Source: Mycolicibacterium iranicum (GTDB lineage: Bacteria; Actinomycetota; Actinomycetes; Mycobacteriales; Mycobacteriaceae). Taken from it: a stretch of DNA of 64,000 nt. The notes under the pieces were generated by a model. It did not search any database. It worked only from the letters and a program-made list of their open reading frames with translations, and was not told the origin of the DNA. The stretch spans positions 372,001-436,000 of the forward strand of contig NZ_LWCS01000001.1 of the NCBI RefSeq assembly GCF_001650495.1, written 5' to 3'. The translations under genes and the position numbers were made by a program. Each line of letters starts with the position of its first letter. Within the stretch, counting starts at the first letter, position 1. Below, one piece after another: positions 12,080 to 20,983 of the stretch.

Positions 12080-12601
12080 GTGTTGCTGCATCAGGGAATC
12101 GGACTGGACGCGTTCAACGCGATGCCGATGCGCCGCGCCGTGCACGCCGTCTACGAATGCTGCTACAGCGTGCCGCTGGCCGCAGACCTGGCCCGCGCCC
12201 GCCCCTTCGACTGCCACGACCGGCTTTTTCGATTCGCCGACACCCTGCTCTTCGGGCTCGCCGAGGAGTCCGTCGATTCGATCCTGCAGGCCTACCCCGA
12301 CATCGGCCGGCGCCCCGGAAGTGAGAAGTCGCAGGCCGAGCAGTGCGCGATCTTCGACGAGCGACCCGAGGTGATGGCTGAGCTCTCTTCCGAGTCGAAG
12401 CGCTACCTGGAGCACTTCGGGTTCGGCTTCGTGATGTTCGTCAACGGCTACGGCGCCGACGACGTGCTGGCCACGATGCGCGACCGCATCCAGAACGACT
12501 ACGAGACCGAGCGCAAGGTGGTCCGCAACGAGCTGGCGCGGATCAACAGGACGCGTCTGGAGCGCATGCTCGGCCCCGAAGGCGGCTACGACAACTGGTG
12601 A
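12080..12601 (+). CDS. OHCU decarboxylase-like protein (ureide pathway)
   Basis: A 173-aa protein resembling 2-oxo-4-hydroxy-4-carboxy-5-ureidoimidazoline decarboxylase, the third step from urate to allantoin. It shows the family opening LHQGIGLDAFNAMP, the HPDIG-like segment YPDIGRRPG (the usual catalytic-region His is Tyr here), the SSES...Y..HFGFxFV core and a terminal R-N-E-L-A-R-I repeat region. No uricase or allantoinase lies nearby, so the pathway role is uncertain. The start is GTG 12080; ATG 12072 is out of frame. No convincing ribosome-binding site is visible. Confidence 0.75.
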   Translation: MLLHQGIGLDAFNAMPMRRAVHAVYECCYSVPLAADLARARPFDCHDRLFRFADTLLFGLAEESVDSILQAYPDIGRRPGSEKSQAEQCAIFDERPEVMAELSSESKRYLEHFGFGFVMFVNGYGADDVLATMRDRIQNDYETERKVVRNELARINRTRLERMLGPEGGYDNW

Positions 12602-12673
12602 GCCGGGCGAACGTGGCTTCTGCAGGGCTTTCGCCGATTTCGGTGCGTACGCCCCACACTCGTGGGATTGGCG

Positions 12674-13078
12674 TCAGGACGCGCGCTGCTGCTGCCCCAA
12701 CGCGATCCTGCCGAGGACGTCGCGTCCCAGCGCACCGACGTCCTGCCGCGGTGACGCGGGGATCAGCGTCACCCCGTCGGCCACCCCTGCCGATGCGATG
12801 TCGGCGATGAGACCGGCCAGACCGTCGACCGTGCCCGCGTAGTGCACGGTCGTCGCATCGAAGTCTGCGAGAGGGTCGAGCACCTGCTGGGCCGACCGGA
12901 AATCACCGGCGACCGCGACCGTGACGTCCAGAATCACCGCCACATCGTTCGCGTCGGCGCGGATCCGGGACCGCAGCCGCCTGGCGTGCTGCAGGTCCGG
13001 CGCGGCCACGCGGACGATCTGTTGGTCGCCCGCGGTGAGCTCACTCACGCCGTCGTCATCTGCCACGAAAAGTCGCAC
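12674..13078 (-). CDS. Small protein resembling the C-terminal part of luciferase-like monooxygenases
   Basis: A 134-aa alpha/beta protein with no signal peptide. The C-terminal stretch VADGVTLIPASPRQDVGALGRDVLGRIA resembles, by eye, the last helix and strand of F420/FMN-dependent LLM-class oxidoreductases. The N-terminal half (ADANDVAVILDVTVAVAG) resembles a single strand-helix unit of that fold. It is far too short to be a complete barrel, so it is either a stand-alone domain or a remnant. Upstream is terC on the same strand, 67 nt away. Confidence 0.55.
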   Translation of the reverse strand: MRLFVADDDGVSELTAGDQQIVRVAAPDLQHARRLRSRIRADANDVAVILDVTVAVAGDFRSAQQVLDPLADFDATTVHYAGTVDGLAGLIADIASAGVADGVTLIPASPRQDVGALGRDVLGRIALGQQQRAS

Positions 13079-13145
13079 CCGGCCACGCTAGCCAGCCGGC
13101 CGGGTGCGACGCACTCGTTGCATTCAGCGGGAGTGCAAAAGGAAA

Positions 13146-14186
13146 TCAGCGGGTGTGGTCGGTCTGCGGATCCACCGGCGCTTCTTCGCCGGCTGGCGTG
13201 CCTTCTGAGGTGCCGTTGTTGCGGACGTCGTGCACGCGCGTCTTGTAGAGGCTCGCGGCCGTCGTGATCAGCAGCGTGACGATGATCACGCCGAGCGACG
13301 CCAGCGTCGGGATCTCCGGGACCGGAACGTGCTCGCCACCGTTGATGAACGGCAGCTCGTTCTCGTGCAGCGCATGCAGCAGCAGCTTCACCCCGATGAA
13401 CCCGAGAATGAACGCGAGCCCCTGCGACAGGTACACCAGCCGCTTCAGCAGATCGCCGAGCAGGAAGTACAGCTGACGCAGACCCATCAGAGCGAACACG
13501 TTCGCCGTGAACACCAGGTACGGCTCCTGGGTCAGACCGTAGATCGCCGGAATCGAGTCCAGCGCGAACAGCAGGTCGGTGGTGCCCAGCGCGACGATCA
13601 CGAGGAACATCGGCGTCATCAGCCGCTGGCCGTTCTCTTTCACCCACAGCCGCAGGCCGTCCCACTGATCGGTGAACCTGAACCGCTTCTGCGCGAACTT
13701 GACCACGGCGTTGTCGCCGTCGTCGTCATGGTCGGTGTCTCTGACCAGCTTGATCGCGGTGTACACCAGGAATGCGCCGAAAAGATAGAAAACCCAGGAG
13801 AACTGGTTGATCGCGACCGCGCCGAGCGCAATGAAGATGCCGCGGAAGATGAGCGCCAGGATGATGCCGACGAGCAGCGCCTGCTGCTGGTAGATGCGCG
13901 GCACCTTGAAGCTGGCCATGATGATCAAGAAGATGAACAGGTTGTCCACCGACAGGCTGTACTCGGTGAGCCAGCCTGCGAAGAACTCCACCCCGTATTG
14001 CTGGCCGTGGAACACCCAGGTCCAGATGCCGAACGCGATCGCAAGCCCGACGTAGATCGTCAGGGCTGTTCCGGTTTCGCGCCGGGATGGCTCATGGGGT
14101 CTGCGCCCGATGACGAGGACGTCGAACAGCAGGATGCCGATCGTCACGGCGAGGGTGATGCCCCACTCGAGACCACTTACGTTCAT
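13146..14186 (-). CDS. TerC/Alx-family integral membrane protein, probable Mn2+ exporter
   Basis: A 346-aa polytopic protein with about nine hydrophobic segments. It carries the family signatures FAGWLTEYSLSVDNLF and DLLFALDSIPAIYG, whose buried Asp/Asn residues mark TerC/Alx proteins. Family knowledge: E. coli Alx and Bacillus MeeF/MeeY of this family export manganese and are controlled by yybP-ykoY riboswitches. A matching RNA element lies directly upstream here. ATG 14186 is chosen over the in-frame TTG 14189 because GGAGG (minus strand, 14195-14191) lies 4 nt before it. The C-terminus is acidic and soluble. Confidence 0.92.
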   Translation of the reverse strand: MNVSGLEWGITLAVTIGILLFDVLVIGRRPHEPSRRETGTALTIYVGLAIAFGIWTWVFHGQQYGVEFFAGWLTEYSLSVDNLFIFLIIMASFKVPRIYQQQALLVGIILALIFRGIFIALGAVAINQFSWVFYLFGAFLVYTAIKLVRDTDHDDDGDNAVVKFAQKRFRFTDQWDGLRLWVKENGQRLMTPMFLVIVALGTTDLLFALDSIPAIYGLTQEPYLVFTANVFALMGLRQLYFLLGDLLKRLVYLSQGLAFILGFIGVKLLLHALHENELPFINGGEHVPVPEIPTLASLGVIIVTLLITTAASLYKTRVHDVRNNGTSEGTPAGEEAPVDPQTDHTR

Positions 14187-14189
14187 CAA

Positions 14190-14320
14190 ACCTCCGGTCG
14201 TTTAACACGCCGGAGGTCTCTTCCACCCCCGCCACCCGGCGGTAGGCCCGCAACACCGGTCATCCGATGACGGACGACGTGATGACGACACTGCGGCGAA
14301 GGAATACTCCCCTCCAAGCG
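14190..14320 (-). promoter_or_regulatory. yybP-ykoY-type manganese riboswitch with Shine-Dalgarno hairpin
   Basis: The leader of the TerC gene, read on the minus strand, contains the conserved yybP-ykoY loop GGGGAGTA (14312-14305) inside CTTGGAGGGGAGTA, the second conserved loop CGTCATCACG (14287-14278), and the closing segment GGAAGAGACCTCCGG. ACCTCCGG at 14217-14210 can pair with the 5' GGAGG (14315-14311) to close aptamer helix P1. It can also pair, perfectly over 8 bp, with CCGGAGGT at 14197-14190, which contains the ribosome-binding site. These pairings exclude each other. The expected logic is that metal binding stabilises P1, frees the ribosome-binding site and turns translation on. 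Confidence 0.82.
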
Positions 14321-14406
14321 GCTCATTGTGCCAGGCGGCTGCCCGACACGCGAAACGAGCAGCCCGACGGCAGCAGGTGACCCCGGACGCTTAGTAGTTT
14401 GTACCC

Positions 14407-17400
14407 GTGACAGCGACGGATCGAACCCCCGAGATCCCCGATCAATATCTGCTGTCCGCGTACGCGTCGGCACCCCGCACGTTGATCGACATCCTCAACG
14501 AGACCGCCCGCCGCTACCCCGACGCCCCCGCGATCGACGACGGCGAAGTGCAGCTCACCTACGCCGAGCTCATCTCCGACGTCGAGGAGAGCGTGGCCTG
14601 GCTCGGCGCTCGCGGAATCGGCCGCGGCGATCGCATCGGCATCCGGATGCCGTCGGGCAGCTACGCCCTCTACGTCGCGATCCTGGCGACGCTGGCCGCG
14701 GGCGCGGCGTACGTGCCCGTCGACGCCGACGACCCCCAGGAGCGGGCCGATCTGGTCTTCACCGAGGCGGCAGTCGTGGCGATCATCACCGAGAAGGGGT
14801 TGGTGCGCGGACCCGGCTCGTCCCGCGGCTGGCGCGCCGCATCACCGCTGAGCCGAGACGACGCATGGATCATCTTCACCTCCGGGTCGACGGGCACGCC
14901 GAAGGGAGTCGCCGTCACCCACCGCAACGCCGCAGCGTTCGTCGACGCCGAGGCGAAGATGTTCCTGCAGAACAACCCACTGGGCCCTGGTGACCGGGTG
15001 CTGGCCGGGCTCTCGGTGGCGTTCGACGCGTCGTGCGAGGAGATGTGGCTCGCCTGGCGGCACGGCGCGTGCCTCGTGCCGGCGCCGCGGTCACTGGTGC
15101 GCAGCGGCATGGACCTCGGCCCGTGGCTCGTCTCGCGCGACATCACGGTGGTCTCGACGGTGCCGACCCTGGCGTCACTGTGGCCTGCCGAGGCGCTGGA
15201 AGCGGTGCGGCTGCTGATCTTCGGCGGCGAAGCCTGCCCTCCCGAGCTCGCCGAGCGGCTCGCGGCGGGCCCCGACTCCGCGGGCCGCGAGGTGTGGAAC
15301 ACCTACGGCCCCACCGAGGCGACGGTCGTCGCGTGCGCGGCGCGTCTGGACGGCAAGAGTGCGGTCAGCATCGGCCTGCCGCTGCCCGGTTGGGATCTCG
15401 CCGTCGTGGACAAGCAGGGCGAGCCGGTCGCCGTCGGGGAGGTCGGTGAGCTTGTCATCGGCGGGGTCGGGCTGGCGCGCTATCTCGATCCGGAGAAGGA
15501 CTCGGAGAAGTACGCCCCTCTCCCGTATCCGAGCCCACTCGCGCTGTGGAGCCGGGCCTACCGCAGCGGCGATCTGGTGCGGCTGGAGATGGACGGCCTC
15601 TACTTCGTGGGGCGCGCCGACGATCAGGTGAAGGTCGGCGGCCGACGTATCGAGCTCGGCGAGGTCGACACCGCGCTGGTGAACCTCCCGGGCGTCAGCG
15701 GCGGAGCCGCCGCGGTCCGCAAGACCGCAAGCGGCACACCGCTTCTGGTGGGCTACATCGCGGTCGCCCCGGGATCTGAAGAAAGCTTCGACGTGCACGA
15801 CGCGCGCGCCCGATTGTCGGAGTCGCTGCCCGCAGCGCTCGTTCCGCGCCTGGTCGTCGTCGACGAACTGCCCACCCGCACATCGGGGAAGGTGGACCGT
15901 GACGCGCTGCCGTGGCCGGTGGGCGGCGCCGAGGACGACGACGACGGCTCCGACCTCGGAGGGACCCTGGGGTGGCTGGCCGGGCTGTGGCGTGAGGTGC
16001 TCGCGGCGCCGATCGACGGACCCGAGGCCGACTTCCACGCTCTCGGCGGCGGATCGCTGTCGGCGGCACAGCTCATCGCCGCACTGCGGCAGCGCTATCC
16101 GCAGGTGACCGTCGCCGACCTCTACGACCATCCACGCCTCGGCTCGCTCGCCGGCTATCTCGACGAACTCGACCCACCGCCAGCGGTGGAGACGCGCGTG
16201 GTCAAGCCGGTGTCGCCGCTGACGCAGGCGGTGCAGGTGGCGCTGACCGTGCCGCTGGCCATGCTGACCGGAATGCAGTGGGTGGTGTGGCTGGCGATCG
16301 CCAACAACGTCGCAGCCGAACTGTCGCTGGTCGACTGGGTGCGACCGATCAACTGGTGGTGGGTGCTCGCCGGCTTCCTGGTGTTCGTGACCCCGCCGGG
16401 ACGGATGGGCATCGCGGTCTTCGGCGCCCGCACCCTGCTCGGCAACCTGCAGCCGGGAACGTACCGGCGCGGCGGCTCGGTGCACCTGAGGGTGTGGCTG
16501 GCCGAACGCCTCGCCGAGGCCAGCGGCGCGGAGAACATGGCCGGTGCGCCGTGGCTCGTCTATTACGCGCGGCTGCTCGGCAACAAGGTCGGCGGCGGGG
16601 TCGACCTGCACTCGGCACCACCTGTCACGGGCATGCTGACCCTCGGCCACCGCTGCTCCATCGAACCCGAAGTCGACCTGACCGGGCACTGGATCGACGG
16701 CGACCTGTTCCACGTCGGCCCGATCACCGTCGGCAACGACGCCACCGTCGGCGCGCGCACGACGCTGCTACCCGGGGCGGTCGTCGGCAAGAACGCCGAC
16801 GTAGCCCCCGGGTCCGGCGTGGTCGGCAAGGTGAAGAACGGCCAATACTGGAAGGGTTCGCCGGCAATCAAGTCCGGCAAGGCCAAGCACCCGTGGCCCG
16901 ACCACCGCCCGCCCCGCGCCCCGGTGTGGGTCGCGATGTACGGCATCACCTCGATGCTGCTCGGCGCTCTTCCGCTGGCCGCACTCGCCGCGGGTCTTGC
17001 CGTCGTCGGCTGGGGCGTGCGCGGCACATCGACCGTGACCTCGGCGATCGTGCCCGCGCTGACGTGGATCGTGCCCGCCACGATGGCGGCCGTCGTGGTG
17101 TACGCGGTGCTGACGTTCCTCGGTGTGCGTGTGCTGGCCCTGGGTCTGCACGAGGGCTATCACCCCGTGCGCAGCCGCTCAGGCTGGCAACTGTGGGCCA
17201 CCGAACGCCTGATGGACAGTGCGCGAAACTACCTGTTCCCCATCTACGCCGGCCTGCTCACACCGTGGTGGCTGCGCCTGCTCGGCGCAAAAATCGGTAA
17301 GGGAACCGAGATCTCGACCGCGCTGCTGATCCCGAAGTTCACCGTCGTCGACGACGGCGCGTTCCTCGCCGACGACACCATGGTGGCGTCCTACGAACTC

Positions 17401-18363
17401 GGCGGCGGCTGGATCCACGTCGCGCGGGCGACCGTCGGCAAACGCGCGTTCCTCGGCAACTCGGGCATCACCCAGCCCGGACGGCGCGTGCCCGACGACG
17501 GCCTCGTCGCCGTGCTGTCGGCCACACCACACAAGGCGAAGGCGGGCTCGTCGTGGTTGGGCAGCCCGCCGGTGCGGTTGCGCCGCAAACCCACGGCTGC
17601 CGACGCGCTGCGCACCTTCCACCCGTCCCCGCGTCTGAAAGCACTGCGTGCCACTGTCGAAACGTTCCGCTTCGTGCCTGTCATCGTGACGTTCGCGATC
17701 GGGGTCGCCGTGCTGTTCGCCGTCCAGTCGCTGGCCGTGACGTTCGGCTGGATCTGGGCAGCCCTGGCGACCGGTTTCATCCTGCTGGCCGCGGGCGCGG
17801 TGGCCGGCGGTATCGCCGTCATCGCCAAATGGCTTCTCGTGGGCCGGATCACCGCGATCGAGCATCCGCTGTGGTCGTCGTTCGTGTGGCGCAACGAGGT
17901 GTCCGACACCTTCGTCGAGACCGTCGCCGCACCGTGGTTCGCCCGCGCCGCATCGGGTACGCCGGTGATGAACCTGTGGCTGCGAGCCCTGGGCGCAAAG
18001 ATCGGACGCGGTGTGTGGTGTGCGACCTACTGGCTTCCCGAAGCCGACCTGGTGACCCTGGAGAAAGGCGCTACCGTCAATCGCGGATGCGTGGTGCAGA
18101 CGCACCTGTTCCACGACCGGATCATGCGCATGGACACCGTGGTCCTGGAGGAAGGCGCGACACTGGGCCCGCACTGCGTGGCGTTGCCCGCGGCCCGAAT
18201 CGGCGCGGCCGCCACCGTCGGCCCCGCGTCGCTGGTGATGCGCGGCGACGAGGTACCGCCCTCGACGCGCTGGCAGGGCAACCCGATCGCGCCGTGGAAT
18301 CCGCCACGCAAGAAGCGCGGCGACACACCGGATCCCAAGCCCAAGAAGCCCGCAGCCGCGTGA
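14407..18363 (+). CDS. Pls/PosA-family membrane non-ribosomal peptide synthetase
   Basis: A 1318-aa single-module NRPS with the architecture known for epsilon-poly-L-lysine synthetase (Pls). An adenylation domain spans about 25-510, with IIFTSGSTGTPKG, the A4 motif FDASCEEMW (Asp for alpha-amino binding), NTYGPTEAT, YRSGDLV and TSGKVDRDAL. A carrier domain follows, with the phosphopantetheine Ser near 550 in LGGGSLS. The rest holds three pairs of membrane helices (about 610-680, 845-915, 1095-1160) alternating with three left-handed-helix-like domains (about 690-810, 950-1060, 1170-1290). There is no condensation or thioesterase domain. In Pls the C-terminal domains join monomers through side-chain amines. 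GTG start. It is translationally coupled to the M1 peptidase (GTGA). The monomer is not predictable by eye. Confidence 0.88.
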   Translation: MTATDRTPEIPDQYLLSAYASAPRTLIDILNETARRYPDAPAIDDGEVQLTYAELISDVEESVAWLGARGIGRGDRIGIRMPSGSYALYVAILATLAAGAAYVPVDADDPQERADLVFTEAAVVAIITEKGLVRGPGSSRGWRAASPLSRDDAWIIFTSGSTGTPKGVAVTHRNAAAFVDAEAKMFLQNNPLGPGDRVLAGLSVAFDASCEEMWLAWRHGACLVPAPRSLVRSGMDLGPWLVSRDITVVSTVPTLASLWPAEALEAVRLLIFGGEACPPELAERLAAGPDSAGREVWNTYGPTEATVVACAARLDGKSAVSIGLPLPGWDLAVVDKQGEPVAVGEVGELVIGGVGLARYLDPEKDSEKYAPLPYPSPLALWSRAYRSGDLVRLEMDGLYFVGRADDQVKVGGRRIELGEVDTALVNLPGVSGGAAAVRKTASGTPLLVGYIAVAPGSEESFDVHDARARLSESLPAALVPRLVVVDELPTRTSGKVDRDALPWPVGGAEDDDDGSDLGGTLGWLAGLWREVLAAPIDGPEADFHALGGGSLSAAQLIAALRQRYPQVTVADLYDHPRLGSLAGYLDELDPPPAVETRVVKPVSPLTQAVQVALTVPLAMLTGMQWVVWLAIANNVAAELSLVDWVRPINWWWVLAGFLVFVTPPGRMGIAVFGARTLLGNLQPGTYRRGGSVHLRVWLAERLAEASGAENMAGAPWLVYYARLLGNKVGGGVDLHSAPPVTGMLTLGHRCSIEPEVDLTGHWIDGDLFHVGPITVGNDATVGARTTLLPGAVVGKNADVAPGSGVVGKVKNGQYWKGSPAIKSGKAKHPWPDHRPPRAPVWVAMYGITSMLLGALPLAALAAGLAVVGWGVRGTSTVTSAIVPALTWIVPATMAAVVVYAVLTFLGVRVLALGLHEGYHPVRSRSGWQLWATERLMDSARNYLFPIYAGLLTPWWLRLLGAKIGKGTEISTALLIPKFTVVDDGAFLADDTMVASYELGGGWIHVARATVGKRAFLGNSGITQPGRRVPDDGLVAVLSATPHKAKAGSSWLGSPPVRLRRKPTAADALRTFHPSPRLKALRATVETFRFVPVIVTFAIGVAVLFAVQSLAVTFGWIWAALATGFILLAAGAVAGGIAVIAKWLLVGRITAIEHPLWSSFVWRNEVSDTFVETVAAPWFARAASGTPVMNLWLRALGAKIGRGVWCATYWLPEADLVTLEKGATVNRGCVVQTHLFHDRIMRMDTVVLEEGATLGPHCVALPAARIGAAATVGPASLVMRGDEVPPSTRWQGNPIAPWNPPRKKRGDTPDPKPKKPAAA

Positions 18364-19706
18364 CGGTGCGCAAACGGGCCCGCAAGTCGAGCACTCCACC
18401 CGTCATCGACCCGTATCTGCCCGGCGCAGGGAACTTCGGCTACCGGGTCTCGCGCTACGAGCTCGAGCTCGAGTACAAGGTGGCGATCAACCGTCTCGCC
18501 GGATCGGCGGCGATCACGGCCGTGACGCTGGCCGAGCTCAAAACGTTCACGCTCGACCTGTCCCGCGCACTGGCGGTGACCAAGGTGACCGTCAACGGCG
18601 CGCGGCCGGCCCAGTTCCGCGCGGCGGCGGGCAAACTGCACATCACCCTCACCGACCGGCTGCCCGCGGGCGCGGCGATGACGATCGCGGTCCGCTACGG
18701 CGGAACCCCGAGGCCCATCCGATCCCTCTGGGGGGAAGTGGGTTTCGAGGAACTGACCGAGGGCGTGCTGGTCGCCGGCCAGCCCAACGGGGCGTCATCG
18801 TGGTTCCCCTGCGACGACCATCCCAGCGCGAAGGCCAGCTTCCGCGTCCAGATCGCCGCCGAGAGCCCGTATTTCGCCCTGGCCAACGGCAAGCTGCTTG
18901 CCAAGCGGGCTCGTGCCGGAATGACGACATGGGTTTACGAGCAGGCCGAGCCCACCTCGACGTATCTGATGACCCTGCAGATAGGGGTATACGACAGGCA
19001 CCGGATGGCCAAGAACGGCGTCGAGATCTTCGCGGTGCTGCCCGCCCGGTTGCGCACCGCCTTCGATCACGACTTCGGGCGTCAGCCGCAGATGATGAAG
19101 TTCTTCACCGCACAGTTCGGACCGTATCCGCTGGCCACCGGTTACACCGTCGTCGTCACCGACGACGACCTCGAGATTCCGCTTGAAGCCCAGGGTATTT
19201 CGATCTTCGGCGCCAACCACTGCGACGGTAAACGGGGCGCAGAACGCCTCATCGCCCACGAGCTGGCGCACCAGTGGTTCGGCAACTCCGTCACCGTGCA
19301 GCGCTGGCGCCACATCTGGCTGCACGAAGGCTTCGCCTGCTATGCCGAGTGGCTGTGGTCGGAGCACTGCGGCGAACGCACCGCCGACGAATGGGCCCGC
19401 CACTATCACCACCGACTCAAGGCCTCGTCGCAGAACCTCGTCCTTGCCGACCCGGGACCGCGCGACATGTTCGACGACCGCGTCTACAAGCGCGGGGCCC
19501 TCACCCTCCACACACTGCGCAGGCGCATCGGCGACACGAACTTCTTCACACTGCTTCGAGATTGGACCGCCCGCTACCGCCACAGCAGTGTCGTCACCGA
19601 CGACTTCATCGGTCTGGCCGGCCAGTACGCCGACGATTCGCTGCGCTCGCTGTGGGCGGCCTGGCTGTACTCGCCCCGGGTCCCGCCGCTGGACAGCGGG
19701 TCGTGA
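18360..19706 (+). CDS. M1-family zinc metallopeptidase, compact form
   Basis: A 448-aa gluzincin with an N-terminal beta domain and thermolysin-like catalytic domain. The zinc motif is HELAHQWFG with 18 residues to the second Glu in LHEGFA. The usual exopeptidase GAMEN motif is replaced by LEAQGIS, which keeps the Glu expected to bind a free N-terminus. A proton-donor Tyr is plausible in DDRVYKRGALTLH. It lacks the large C-terminal HEAT domain of PepN. It has no signal peptide and a basic N-terminus. GTG 18360 overlaps the NRPS stop as GTGA, and its own stop overlaps the next start the same way, so the three products are probably made together. Confidence 0.9.
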   Translation: MTVRKRARKSSTPPVIDPYLPGAGNFGYRVSRYELELEYKVAINRLAGSAAITAVTLAELKTFTLDLSRALAVTKVTVNGARPAQFRAAAGKLHITLTDRLPAGAAMTIAVRYGGTPRPIRSLWGEVGFEELTEGVLVAGQPNGASSWFPCDDHPSAKASFRVQIAAESPYFALANGKLLAKRARAGMTTWVYEQAEPTSTYLMTLQIGVYDRHRMAKNGVEIFAVLPARLRTAFDHDFGRQPQMMKFFTAQFGPYPLATGYTVVVTDDDLEIPLEAQGISIFGANHCDGKRGAERLIAHELAHQWFGNSVTVQRWRHIWLHEGFACYAEWLWSEHCGERTADEWARHYHHRLKASSQNLVLADPGPRDMFDDRVYKRGALTLHTLRRRIGDTNFFTLLRDWTARYRHSSVVTDDFIGLAGQYADDSLRSLWAAWLYSPRVPPLDSGS

Positions 19707-20974
19707 CCGACGCGACTGCGGGGCCCTCGGGCGCGGTGAGCCGGGGCAGCGTGGTCCGAGTCGGGGCGGCGACGGCGATCTCGGCGTTCTGTGGATACGC
19801 CGTGCTGTACCTGGCGGCCCGTGACCTCGAGCCGGCAGGTTTCTCGGTGTTCGGCGTGTTCTGGGGCGCGTTCGGGCTGGCCAGCGGCGCCGCGTTCGGT
19901 CTGCTGCAGGAGACGGCTCGCGAAGTGCGCTCTCCGTCGGAGGATCCCGCCGGCCGACGCACCCATCCGTTGCGCGTCGCGGCGGCGGTCGGGTTCGCGG
20001 CCGCAGCCGTCCTCGCAGTGACCTCGCCACTGTGGTCGGAGCACGTGTTCACCGACGCCCGCATGCTCAGCGTGGTGTTGCTGTGCGCCGGTCTGGCCGG
20101 CTTCTGCCTGCACACCACGCTGCTGGGCGCCCTGGCCGGGATGAACCGGTGGGGCGAGTACGGCGCGCTGATGGTCACCGACGCCGTGCTGAGGGTTGCC
20201 GTCGCGGTGGCGAGCTTCATTCTCGGCTGGGGACTCGGCGGCTACCTGTGGGCGACCGTCGCCGGCGCGTTCGGCTGGGTGTTGATGGTCGCCGCCTCTC
20301 CCGCGACCCGCGCTGCCGCCGTGGTGCGGACGTCCGGCGGGACCGTGACGTTCCTGCGCGGCACGGGACATTCGATTGCCGCCGCCGGCGCCAGCGCGAT
20401 CCTGGTGATGGGCTTCCCCGTCCTGCTCAAAGCCACCTCCGACGACCTCGGCGCCGCAGGCGGCGTGGTGATCCTCGCGGTGACGTTGACGCGGGCACCG
20501 CTGCTGGTCCCGCTGACCGCGATGCAGGGCAATCTGATCGCCCACTTCGTCGACCAGCGCGACCACCGCCTCAAGGCGCTCATCGCGCCCTCGGCCCTTG
20601 TCGTGGCGGTCGGCGCTGCGGGTGTCGTGCTTGCGGCGACGTTCGGCCCGTGGCTACTGCGTGAGGCCTTCGGTGCGCAATATGCCGCCGACGGCGCGCT
20701 GCTGGGCTGGCTGACGGCCGCCGCGGTGGGTATCGCGCTGCTGACGCTGACCGGCGCAGCCACCGTCGCGGCCGCACTGCACCGGGCGTACTCGTTGGGA
20801 TGGGTGATCGCCACCGTGGCCTCGACGCTGCTGTTGCTACTGCCGCTGGACCTGCAGATGCGCACGGTCGTGGCCCTACTGTGCGGACCGCTGGCAGGCA
20901 TCAGCGTGCACCTGGCCGCGCTTGCCGGACACCGCCGCACCACGGCACCCACCTATGCTGCCATCGATGACTAG
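19703..20974 (+). CDS. Polytopic membrane protein, flippase/MATE-like (Rv3630-like)
   Basis: A 423-aa integral membrane protein with about 12 hydrophobic segments and few charged residues. The pattern (ISAFCGYAVLYLAARDLEP near the start, then paired helices) recalls polysaccharide-exporter/Wzx-type flippases of the MOP superfamily, but no diagnostic motif was found. It resembles recalled M. tuberculosis Rv3630. GTG 19703 overlaps the M1 peptidase stop (GTGA), and galE follows after 9 nt. By context it could move a product of the upstream synthetase, or a sugar-lipid, across the membrane; this is inference. Confidence 0.75.
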   Translation: MTDATAGPSGAVSRGSVVRVGAATAISAFCGYAVLYLAARDLEPAGFSVFGVFWGAFGLASGAAFGLLQETAREVRSPSEDPAGRRTHPLRVAAAVGFAAAAVLAVTSPLWSEHVFTDARMLSVVLLCAGLAGFCLHTTLLGALAGMNRWGEYGALMVTDAVLRVAVAVASFILGWGLGGYLWATVAGAFGWVLMVAASPATRAAAVVRTSGGTVTFLRGTGHSIAAAGASAILVMGFPVLLKATSDDLGAAGGVVILAVTLTRAPLLVPLTAMQGNLIAHFVDQRDHRLKALIAPSALVVAVGAAGVVLAATFGPWLLREAFGAQYAADGALLGWLTAAAVGIALLTLTGAATVAAALHRAYSLGWVIATVASTLLLLLPLDLQMRTVVALLCGPLAGISVHLAALAGHRRTTAPTYAAIDD

Positions 20975-20983
20975 GGAGACGAC

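Noticed and set aside
15175..16713. 512-codon minus-strand frame
   Set aside because: Mirror of the NRPS adenylation and carrier domains; no own motif.
17179..18399. 406-codon minus-strand frame
   Set aside because: Mirror of the NRPS C-terminal domains.
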